The notes below the pieces were generated by a model. It was not told the DNA's origin and ran no database searches. It was given only the letters and a program-made list of their open reading frames with translations. The translations under genes and the position numbers were made by a program. Below are positions 12,102-21,406 of a stretch of DNA of 64,000 nt, piece by piece (the first letter of the stretch is position 1; each line of letters opens with the position of its first letter). The DNA comes from Karstenula rhodostoma CBS 690.94 (taxonomy: Eukaryota; Ascomycota; Dothideomycetes; Pleosporales; Didymosphaeriaceae): contig MU001504.1 in assembly GCA_010093485.1 (NCBI GenBank), forward strand, positions 503,769 to 567,768, in the 5' to 3' direction.

Positions 12102-13397
12102 ATGGAAGAAACATTGCTCGACTACCTTCGACGCGAGAACCCGACCGTAGCCCACATTGACATCCCGAATCGGTCTAAATCAACTACAAGATGCCGAACA
12201 TACTCAAGGCCAAAGTGGATAGCAAGATGGGAAGACTTCAACACTGAAACTATACACGGAATGTACGCTGACATACTTCGTCATGTTGAGACGCGAGATC
12301 GGATTAGACTTCGAGAAATCGACTTGCGGGTTAGAAACGAGACCGGATTCGAAAAGGTTGTTGACAAATGGAACGAAAAGATAGTCTTCAAGGCTCTCGA
12401 AGAAACCAGCGAATGCATGGGTCGCGACGATCTCATTTACATAGTGCCTGGCGTGAAGGCACAATATGTACAAGGGGCGACGAAAAAATACCGGCCCGAC
12501 TGGGCAGCAATCGCTATGAACTCGCAAGGAGAGACAGGTGATATTTTGCCCAAAAATTTACTTCCTGGTGATACAAAATACAGCAAGGACTGGACATCAG
12601 CGTCGGTTAAGGAAGGAGATTGTCGGCACATGGTTGACCCTCGACATGTTCCAGGATGGTTCTGGCCCGTGGCCCAGGTCTACACGTATTGCTATCGGCT
12701 CCAGAGGCGGTACGCTTACATCATAACCGATGCAGAGCTCGTCTTATTCAGAATTGGACCATTGAGAGATTCACCCCCGGAACCCAGTCCAGTTTCGCAA
12801 AACCTCGAGATCAAGGAGCTGGATGTTGATGGAAAGATTGAGTTTGTGTCCATCCCATGGGCCAATGGCCGGAACGAAATGGGAGTCGAGCTCGGCGAAC
12901 CGAACGGGCTGTCCGTAAACACTGCTCTTTGGTGGTTGCATTTGCAAGCAGCCAGTAACAACTCGATTCGATGGACTTATCCTCCCTTGCAAAACGATGC
13001 CCTCTCTTATACCCCTTTGGAACATGACATAAGCTTGTCTCGAAACGACTCTTTCCGCCCCAGTGCAGATGATGCCCAGACTGAACGAGCACCAAGCGAA
13101 GTCTATGATGACAGCCGATATCAACTCAGTTTTATGGAAGAGCAGGAAGCCGCCCAGTTCAGTGTTCCTGAAAGCTCTGCCGCGAGTATCGGTCCGAGTT
13201 CAAGGAGACGAACTGCCGATCGGAACCAGACCGCATCTTCGTTTGGAAGCACTGCAGCGAATTCATCCTTTGTATCGCATTCCTCTGTAACATCAAGTAA
13301 GAACAGAGTCGAGAAGTCAAAAGGGAAGACAGCGAAAAGGGGTCGTCCTACTATATCGAACTCGGGGAACAAACGCGGAAGCAGCAAGAAAAGCTAG
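12102..13397 (+). CDS. PD-(D/E)XK nuclease-like fungal protein
   Basis: Single-exon gene, 431 residues from ATG 12102. The N-terminal half has predicted alpha helices, including EKIVFKALEE (Glu near 100). Then RPDWAAI (D133) is followed after 23 residues by LPGDTKYSKDW (D157-x-K159), the spacing and pattern of a PD-(D/E)XK nuclease core. RRYAYIITDAELVLFRIG continues the fold, a combination seen in many uncharacterised Pezizomycotina proteins. The last 110 residues are Ser/Thr-rich and end in a basic KKSKG/KRG-type tail that could be a nuclear signal. Nuclease activity is inference; no member is known to me with a proven substrate. It sits 470 bp upstream of a HET-domain gene on the same strand. 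The true start could be in an upstream exon. Confidence 0.6.
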   Translation: MEETLLDYLRRENPTVAHIDIPNRSKSTTRCRTYSRPKWIARWEDFNTETIHGMYADILRHVETRDRIRLREIDLRVRNETGFEKVVDKWNEKIVFKALEETSECMGRDDLIYIVPGVKAQYVQGATKKYRPDWAAIAMNSQGETGDILPKNLLPGDTKYSKDWTSASVKEGDCRHMVDPRHVPGWFWPVAQVYTYCYRLQRRYAYIITDAELVLFRIGPLRDSPPEPSPVSQNLEIKELDVDGKIEFVSIPWANGRNEMGVELGEPNGLSVNTALWWLHLQAASNNSIRWTYPPLQNDALSYTPLEHDISLSRNDSFRPSADDAQTERAPSEVYDDSRYQLSFMEEQEAAQFSVPESSAASIGPSSRRRTADRNQTASSFGSTAANSSFVSHSSVTSSKNRVEKSKGKTAKRGRPTISNSGNKRGSSKKS

Positions 13398-13867
13398 GTG
13401 GTTGATGAACACAGCGAAATAGATCAGTCAGGTGTGTCAAAATGGTACCTACCTAGATCAATTGTTGACTCTTCGCGAGCTTCTGCAAGCCGCGGCGAAA
13501 CGCGATACAGTAACTCTGTGGGCGCCAAAGCACAAAGATTTCAAACAGCTCAGTACCTACCTAGATATAGTAGTGAAAGTGATGTTTAGCGGTTCTTCGC
13601 AACGTGCGGGAGATACATTGAGCGAACTCAGCCGAGCTAAGAAGCACCAGCTGGTGTTGTGCAACATGAAAATACTCTTGTGGTGCAGGTACATAAAACG
13701 GCGGTGCCTTACGCTGATTTGTGCGGGGACATCCGAACTAAGCCTATTATAGTTCGTTGAAGGGCAACACTCACACGGCTGAACGGGATGACCATGAACT
13801 CTTTCGAAATAACGTGTAGACCCATACACTAAAATTCCCTTCATAGTGCTCTCCCAAACCTATTGCC
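13398..13867. other. Gap with unexplained open frame
   Basis: 470 bp between the nuclease-like gene and the HET gene. A frame opens at 13432 and runs to 13752 without an initial ATG; its translation is Leu-rich and not recognised. The 14-mer GTACCTACCTAGAT occurs twice, at 13445 and 13553, inside it. It may be a gene remnant or chance. Confidence 0.35.
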
Positions 13868-15985
13868 ATGGCCCTGCACGAAGAACTTTGCGCGACATGT
13901 CGCACACTCGATATCGCGTCGCTTTTCATCACCGAGCTTGAGCACGAAGAAGCCATCGCCCTAGGCCCACTGGAAACCATCCTGAACAAAAGCAAAGATT
14001 GCGGTTGCTGTAAAGTTATCGTGGATTCACTTTTGGCACAACAGCCCTGGCAAAAAGTTGACGTGAACATGATATTGGCCTTTCTGCGCGCTGAAGGGAA
14101 CGGGACGGACGTCTGGTTATACAGCTACCCCTTCATTGAGGAGGACAATACTTCGCCGACATTACGTGTTGCCGTATCCACCAGCCACGGGAAACAGACC
14201 AGCAGGCTCCCATGGCGCGAGCATGTTGGCGACCTTCAACTCATGCGGACCTCAGCAAAGCAGCTCGAGTTGGCAGTTCTTGGGCATGGCAAGGAGATGC
14301 AACAAACAGCGGATGTTGGCATTGCTCGAAATTGGCTGGACGATTGTCTGAGAGACCATGGTTCACTTTGCAGTCAACCAGGCTCTGGACCCGATTCAGA
14401 CTCTTCGTTTGGAAGACCGTCGTTGCTGAGAGTAATCGATGTCTCATCAAGGTGTTTAGTAAATCTGCCTAACGGAACGCAATATGTCGCTTTGAGCTAT
14501 TGTTGGCCTAGGAAACCTGGCCTGACGAATACACGCGCCAGTAACATCGACTTTCGCGAGAAGGGTTCGATTAGCATGTCCAAAGGCCTGTCTGAGACCA
14601 TAAACGATGCTTGTAACTTTGTGAGAGGGATGAGCGAACGCTATCTTTGGGTCGATGCTCTCTGCATCGTTCAAGACGATGGAGCCGACAAGGCTCATCA
14701 AATCAGTCAGATGGACCTCGTCTATGGGAGTGCCTTGCTTACCATTGTCGTTGCTCCGGACAGCACTGAAGCCGAAGGAGTAGGGCTACCCGGATACCGC
14801 ATCAGAACAAAGTTACGCCATCAAATCATTCACAAGACTCATGGGGTCGAGCTTTCCATACCAAAGCCCTGTCTTGATGACGTCGTCTCATACACACGGT
14901 GGGAGACTAGGGGCTGGACATTCCAAGAAGCGCATCTAAGCCGTCGGCTGTTATTCCTCACAAGCCAGCAGCTCTATTACCAGTGCGCCTGTGGCGTACG
15001 ATGCGAAGATACAACCGGAGAGGGCCTCACGCCCACGGCGTTCATCAAGCACAGCACGAACCTATGGAACCCGAAAAGCGCATACGAAAACGACTCTGAT
15101 GACAACTGGGGAGATATGTTCCTGAGCCGGTCAGCGCATACAGATGCCTCGAGATTGCTCGGGACGCACGATTTACTTCTTACGGACTTCTGTCGCAGGG
15201 AGCTTTCATTTCCCTCTGATATCCTGAACGCGATCCAGGGCATACTCAAGGTTTTCTCGGACTCCATGAGAACAGAGTTCTATGCCGGTTTACCACTCAA
15301 GTGGCTCGATCATGCTCTACTGTGGCAACTCTATGGCGCTGGGGAAAGACGCACAGGTTTTCCATCTTTCTCCTGGGCTGGGTGGGAAAGTATTGTGGAC
15401 CCACCAGTCTGGCTAGGAACCCGAGATACGCGTAGGCTTATAACATGGTATCGTTGTGTTGCAGGCCAGCTTCTGAGCTGTGAAACCGATGCGCCAATGG
15501 TTGAGGAACACGCGTCCTTTATCGTTCCGCCGGACAATACTATCCAAAATATAAAGGCTCAAAACGCCCCAAGTCACGACATGATGCTCGTAACAACTAC
15601 GCAAACAGCATCTTTCAGTCTTTCGACTATGAGCATAGATTACGTACACCACTCAACGGGGAAAGATGGAGAGCACATGTGGATCCTCGATGCCAACTCA
15701 CACCGCGCCGGAATCATATTGCTCGACAGAGGTTGGAAATCCATACACGTGACTGAGAAGGCCAAATACGAATTTATCATGCTCTCCATGGCTGGCATAA
15801 GCCGTGTGGGTGACTTGCTGAATTTCGATGAAGCTTATTATGAGGACAGGGAGTGGTGTCTGCTGAACGTTATGCTTGTTGCCTGGAAGAGTGACGGCGT
15901 TGCAGAGAGAGTTGCTGTTGGGTATATTCATTGCGATGCTTGGCGGGAAGCTGGGCCTGCTACGATGGTTGTGCATCTGGTCTAG
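13868..15985 (+). CDS. HET-domain protein
   Basis: Single-exon, 705 residues. The N-terminus carries paired Cys (CATC, CGCC) usual ahead of HET domains. The HET domain proper begins near residue 205: YVALSYCW, then the second block RYLWVDALCIVQDD and the third with a tyrosine-serine pair (DLVYGSALLTIVVA). A further conserved block is RGWTFQEAHLSRRLLFLTSQQ. The C-terminal 250 residues (GFPSFSWAGWES and following) are typical of long HET proteins and have no separate recognised domain. HET domains are TIR-related, and in Podospora, Neurospora and Aspergillus some trigger heterokaryon-incompatibility cell death; most genomic copies have no assigned role. No NACHT, WD or other sensor domain is visible. 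Complete, no frameshift. Confidence 0.9.
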   Translation: MALHEELCATCRTLDIASLFITELEHEEAIALGPLETILNKSKDCGCCKVIVDSLLAQQPWQKVDVNMILAFLRAEGNGTDVWLYSYPFIEEDNTSPTLRVAVSTSHGKQTSRLPWREHVGDLQLMRTSAKQLELAVLGHGKEMQQTADVGIARNWLDDCLRDHGSLCSQPGSGPDSDSSFGRPSLLRVIDVSSRCLVNLPNGTQYVALSYCWPRKPGLTNTRASNIDFREKGSISMSKGLSETINDACNFVRGMSERYLWVDALCIVQDDGADKAHQISQMDLVYGSALLTIVVAPDSTEAEGVGLPGYRIRTKLRHQIIHKTHGVELSIPKPCLDDVVSYTRWETRGWTFQEAHLSRRLLFLTSQQLYYQCACGVRCEDTTGEGLTPTAFIKHSTNLWNPKSAYENDSDDNWGDMFLSRSAHTDASRLLGTHDLLLTDFCRRELSFPSDILNAIQGILKVFSDSMRTEFYAGLPLKWLDHALLWQLYGAGERRTGFPSFSWAGWESIVDPPVWLGTRDTRRLITWYRCVAGQLLSCETDAPMVEEHASFIVPPDNTIQNIKAQNAPSHDMMLVTTTQTASFSLSTMSIDYVHHSTGKDGEHMWILDANSHRAGIILLDRGWKSIHVTEKAKYEFIMLSMAGISRVGDLLNFDEAYYEDREWCLLNVMLVAWKSDGVAERVAVGYIHCDAWREAGPATMVVHLV

Positions 15986-17370
15986 GTTTGGCTACCCTTA
16001 AGTTCCACTAGGATATCCAAGTCTATGCGCCCTAGCGACATGTAGGAACGACACGTAACCTTTATAGACCGTTGCACGTAGCATTGGATGACTAGATAAT
16101 AGAACGTGATATATATTTTTCTTAAATCTAGTTCTCCCTGTTAGATGGTTGTGTGGTTGTAGAATTTCCGGTGGCGCTGTATGAAGCTCAGAAGACTAAG
16201 CCAATTTCGGTTGCATTCCATTCGTGAGTAGCACACTTTGTATTGTTGTTGTTGATTTTGTCTGAGTCGACTCGTATACGTGCAGTGAAGGAGGATTTTG
16301 GTTGGGCGTACATTTGATGCTTGATTTCGGAGAAAAGGAGCCCCACCTACCATAAGTACAGGACAAAAGGACCTCACCTCCTTTACTATCAGCCCGAATC
16401 TATTGCCGCTTCTAATGTTCTACGAAGGTTTCGCGGATGCATGATATTAGGTCTAGACGGGCGAGGCGGGTGACTTTCGCGAAAGTCACGCTACGCTAGG
16501 GCAGCCCACCCGTCGTTCGGAGTCGAGGCCCGCCAGTCCCGACTCGAGCTTGTCCGTGCCTCCAACAGCGCATCCATCATAAGATTATCCGACCATTTGA
16601 GGCTTGCAAACCGCGAGATCTTGATGCCGGCATTGCTCACATGCACCTCGGACCATTGAGATCCGTCAACTCACAGTGTACATTTGCTGATACTGCTGGG
16701 ATGTTCCTCTCAGCCGACATCCAGCCCATCGGCGCATCCACGCCGGTGTCCTTACAAAGCTGTCCTCGCTACTTCATTTGCACCTAGGCAGCGCCTCCTC
16801 ACCGCATTGAACCTCATGATTGCCTCACTACAACGTACAGAATAAAGGTGCACTGTTCGGAGACCTCGGCTGTCCTGCGCAGTGTCATCGTAAGGAAGCG
16901 TCAGGTGATGACATCCATATCGATCGAACCGTCTTGAGGGGCGCGTCTCGAGCGGGCGCGGCAGCGGCTGAATACTTGCACTCGCGGTTCGTTGCCGGTG
17001 TCCCGGCCTTCGACGCTCTAGGCGATCTGCAGCTCCTTACCGTACCATTTGGGCGCAATGTCTTTTCGAAGGGTTTCGGATGTTCGAGCCTCTCCCCACA
17101 CCAGATCCCCACTTCTATCATCTTTAGGCGGATTGTACAAGGTCGATGTTTTTCCACCGATGGTCCTACCAGAAGTGCTTAAGAGTGTCAAACTACCACT
17201 ACCGTCCTACAGGCAATAATCCTTCTTTCATACGGTTCACTCGTTTCTTATCTCTCTGGAAAATTAACCTGGCCCTGCAGACTTTCTTGATCGTCAAGAG
17301 AACCGTCTAACCCTTACACAACATCATAACATCACAACTTCATCGTTTTATCACTTTTAGTCAGTTCGCT
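15986..17370. other. 1.4-kb intergenic region
   Basis: No gene accepted. A frame at 16820-17182 has no ATG start and no recognisable product. The region contains the 20-bp perfect palindrome listed separately and, just after it, a second inverted pair (GAGTCG at about 16519 against CGACTC at about 16541). The last 150 bp before 17371 are pyrimidine- and A-rich, as expected for a promoter and leader. Confidence 0.45.
16470..16489. repeat. 20-bp perfect palindrome
   Basis: Reading from 16470, the half-site GTGACTTTCG is followed directly by its reverse complement CGAAAGTCAC, with no spacer. It lies in GC-rich sequence about 500 bp after the HET gene and 880 bp before the GH3 gene. It could be a dimeric transcription-factor site, a cruciform-forming element or a mobile-element footprint; nothing nearby decides among these. 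Confidence 0.8.
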
Positions 17371-20300
17371 ATGAGTGCTGTCGAGGTCGAACATAATCTT
17401 CCGACGGAGAGCGAGCAACTCCAGCACATCGACGTCAAAGAGGGCTACGTTCTAGTACAGCCTGTTCCTGACGATTTGGCATCTGAAGCCACGCTGGATC
17501 GTCAGTCTGAGGAAGGAGCCAAAATGACCAGCAGCATTGAATTGCCACTCGAAGTGACCGACGAAAGAGCGAGAACCCTGGCAGCGACGTTGAGTCTAGA
17601 AGAACAGGTCCGTATTGCCTATTTCGTTGGGTTCGTGGAGCTTGGGTCCCACTGTATCTGCCTCCGAACATGTGCTAGGTGATCATTTATATTGCTGTAT
17701 GCAAGTTCATTTTCACGGCACAGCAGAGCCTACTAGCAAAGATTTGTAGGAACGCAAGTCGCGCTTGCAACTCGATCGAGGCATTTTGTCAATGACAATA
17801 CCGTGTTCGTTCCCGATGCACACCGCTTCCAGCCGGTGTTTCTGATTGCAGCTCATATTGAATTAAAGATCTAACACGCCCATATAGATCTCGTTACTGG
17901 CTGGAGTTGATTTCTGGCGGTCAATGCCAATCCCCAGCAAAGATATTCCTTCGATCAAGACGACAGATGGCCCAAATGGCGCTAGAGGAGAGTTTTTCAC
18001 CAACGGCACGCCTGTGAGCAACATGTTCCTCGCCATTCATTTCGGGCTGTTGACCGTATCAGGCAGCACTGTTTCCGTGTGGCATATCGATGGCGTCAAC
18101 GTGGAACTTGGATTTGATCGAGGAAATAGGGCGGCATTTGGGGGACGAAGCTAAGGCCAGGGGTGCGAATATCTTGCTGGCGCCCACGATATGCATGCAT
18201 CGATCACCTTTGGGCGGGCGCAACTTTGTAAGTGCACAAGAGCTTTTTGGCGTGAATTTTTCATTCATATGCACGTGGTGAGACCACACATCTAAGTCTG
18301 TGTTTACTGACAACACCTAATCTCTAGGAGTCTTTCTCAGAAGATCCCTTCCTCACGGGCAAGCTGGCCGCCTCCTACATCCGTGGACTGCAAAGCAAGA
18401 ACGTTGCTGCAACAATCAAGCACTTCGTGGGCAACGAGCAAGAAACGGAGCGCAAGGCATATGATGCAGTGATTGCAGAACGTCCTTTGCGAGAAATTTA
18501 CCTCAAGCCATTTGAGATCGCTGTGAGAGAGGCTTCGCCATGGGCGCTGATGAGCTCGTATAACATCGTGAATGGAGTGCATGCTGATGAGAACACCCAC
18601 ACGCTCAGAGAGATATTGCGTGGCGAGTGGGAATGGAATGGTGCTGTCATCTCCGACTGGACCGGAACCTATGCTACAGCACCATCAATAAGAGCTGGAG
18701 TAGACATTGAGATGCCTGGTCCAACCAAGTGGAGGCAAGTGGAGCAAGTGAAGAAGGCATTAGAGAACGGCGAGATCACAAGAGAAGAGATTGAGAAAGC
18801 GGCTGGGAACGTCCTCTACCTCGTGGACCGGACAAAGGGCTTGGATGATCAGACCCCGGAGCCAAAGGAGCAGTCGATTGATAATGGAGCAACGCGAAAA
18901 TTGATCCTGCAAGCGGGTATCGAAGGATTGACTTTGCTGAAGAACGAAAGTCACGTCCTTCCGATCAGTGGCGCAAAGAAAATTGCATTGATAGGGCCAA
19001 ATGTCAAGAGAGCTATCGCCAACGGAGGTGGCAGTGCGGGCTTAAACCCCTACTACAAAGTCAGCCCTTGGGATGGCCTCCGGGACCGATTCGACGGAGA
19101 GATCGTCTTCGCACAAGGGTGCGATAGCTCGAAATGGCTACCACTGGCCGCACCGTACTGTACAACACCAGACGGGCAGCAAGGTGTGCGTCTAGAGTAT
19201 TACAATGGCGACAAGTTCGAGGGAGAACCGGCAGTCGTTCAGCACAAAGTAAATACCGATCTTTGGCTCTGGGATTCTGCACCGAAAACTGTTCTACCGG
19301 CGTATTCCTTCAAGGTCAAAGCTACTGTCACGCCAAAGTCAACCGGAAACCATACTTTTAGCTTTGCGTCCGTGGGACCTGGCAGATTCTTTTTGGACGG
19401 TAACATCCTGATCGATAATTGGGATTGGAAAGAGGACGGTGAAGCTATGTTCTCCGCTTCCAAGGACAAGTTGCAATCGATACAGCTGGAAGAGGGTAAG
19501 CCATATGAGCTACTTATCGAAAGCACCAACGAAGTCCGACCGGCAACCAAAGCATCCATCATTGGCCGCCAGCACGATTATGGAGGTTGCCGTATTGGAT
19601 ACCAAGAAGAAGACAAGATCGACCGTTTACAAGAAGCCACCGAGATTGCTCGCGACGCAGACGTAGCTGTGGTAGTTGTTGGCCTTGATGCCGAATGGGA
19701 ATCGGAGGGCTACGATAGGGATGGCATGGATCTTCCAAAAGACGGGTCACAAGACCGGCTCATCGAAGCTGTTCTTCAAGCCAACCCGCGCACCGTCATA
19801 GTCAATCAATCTGGAACGCCAGTCACTATGCCATGGGCTGACCGCGCCCCAGCAATATTGCAAGCATGGTACCAAGGGCAGGAAGCAGGACACGCCCTCG
19901 CAGACGTTCTACTCGGAAACGCAAGTCCAAGCGGAAAGCTGCCCACCACCTTTCCCGTCCGTCTCGAAGATAATCCATCGTACCACAATTGGCCCGGTGA
20001 GAATTTGAAGACGGTTTATGGAGAGGGCATATACATCGGCTACAGACACTACGAGCGCTCAAAGATCGCGCCTCTCTTTGCTTTCGGCCACGGGCTTACG
20101 TATACGACTTTCGCCTACAGCGCACCGACCATCAGCTCGTCCGTCTTGTCAGCCTCTTCTCCGATTACAATCACTATCGCAGTCACAAACACAGGCTCCG
20201 TCGCCGCTTCCGAAACCGTTCAAGCGTATGTCAAGGACGTGAAGTCCCGGCTCCCGCGGCCAGAGAAGGAGCTTCAGGCATTCGGTAAAGTTTTCCTGCA

Positions 20301-20543
20301 ACCCGGCGAGACGAAGGAAGTCAACCTGAAATTGGACAAGTACTCAGCGGGGTACTTTGACACGAGTCTGGGAGAGAAGGGACTGTGGATTGCGGAAGAG
20401 GGAGCGTTTGAGGTACTGATTGGAGCGAGCAGTGTGGACATCAGGTATGTGAATCGTGAGAGCGAGTGGAATGTCACTGACTAATAATTGACAGGGCGAA
20501 GGGAGAGTTCCAGATTGAAGAGAGTTTCACATGGGTTTTTTAG
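17371..20543 (+). CDS. GH3 beta-glucosidase with PA14 insert
   Basis: Five exons: 17371-17607, 17888-18013, 18063-18227, 18328-20444 and 20495-20543; 897 residues. There is no signal peptide, so it is probably intracellular. After an acidic 75-residue extension come LSLEEQISLLAGVDFW, TTDGPNGARG, LLAPTICMHRSPLGGRNF and KHFVGNEQ. The catalytic nucleophile is D286 in ISDWTG. A PA14 domain sits at about 465-600 (VRLEYYNGDKF to FFLDGNILIDNWDW), then the second GH3 domain (AVVVVGLDAEWESEGYDRD, GQEAGHALADVLLG) and a fibronectin III-like end. The last exon supplies RAKGEFQIEESFTWVF and a stop; reading through its donor would give a false C-terminus. GH3 enzymes with PA14 hydrolyse beta-glucosides such as cellobiose and plant glycosides. 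The first intron (280 bp) is far longer than its neighbours, so the 5' exon is the least certain part. Confidence 0.9.
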
Positions 20544-21406
20544 AGACGGGTGGACGCGAAAGCGCATAGTGACAGACATGCGGCCCAACCGAGGGGTCAA
20601 TTGGCAGAAATTGCGTGGCTGTCTTGTTGGAACAAGACGAGTGTTGTTCCATATACGATATGTGTGTGGGCTATGTAGTGATGAGCTGATATGCGTGTCA
20701 CAACCCCAGGACGCTTTACTGTGTTTTGCCGCGGCTTCCAGAAGCTTGCGAAGTATCATATTTGACAACCCCAGGACGATAGTACAATTTATTACCGCAG
20801 GGTAGGCGATATCTACGTAGGCCGATTGTACTCGACCTTTTGTCTTGATACTGTAAGCAGCGAACAGTTTGAAGAGACCATCCGACTGTAAATGCTCAGA
20901 TCCACATTTGATGGCGGGTGCAACTTTGCAGCTAATGTACCCAATTGGCGGGGCTGGGGAGCGTTAGCACACGTGAATGTCGCCCCACACTCGTTAGCGC
21001 CGGAGGCGGATCAACCCTCACGGAGCTGGGGGCGGCGCTTTTGCGCTCCTACACCCTGACCTCATTGCCATCACCTCTTCGAGATACCCCACGGCGCACG
21101 GCATTGGCTCGGTCGCGCGTATTTACTTCCCACTTTTCAGGCTCTTCTGGCGGAACGCGCGCCCCAAGGCGGTCACAGCGGCTGTCAGCTGCTTTGATCG
21201 CTCCTAATCACCAGTTGACCCTGGGCTAGCGAATCACCCTTTCCTGACCGTCGGAACCTCACTGCGCAACTCTCTACACCACACGTCCTCTTCGAAGCTC
21301 TGTATGAGCTGCCCCCACTGGTGACAGCCACCTCCGATCCGCCAACGCGTCTTCGTACCTTTCGACACCGCTACGCTTAAAGCCGGCGAGTAGCTGTAAC
21401 GCCGAG
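20544..21406. other. Intergenic: GH3 3' end and SIN3 promoter
   Basis: 863 bp between two plus-strand genes. Open frames on both strands (for example 20945-21229 plus) are GC-rich and resemble nothing known. I treat the region as 3' untranslated sequence plus the SIN3 promoter. Confidence 0.45.

Noticed and set aside
12000..16000. Idea that the HET region is part of a secondary-metabolite cluster
   Set aside because: No polyketide, peptide or terpene synthase, P450 or transporter lies nearby.
16820..17182. 120-codon plus-strand frame upstream of the GH3 gene
   Set aside because: No ATG start and no recognisable features; lies in probable promoter sequence.
20945..21229. 94-codon plus-strand frame between GH3 and SIN3
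   Set aside because: Ser/Arg/Thr-rich translation without family resemblance, in a GC-rich gap.
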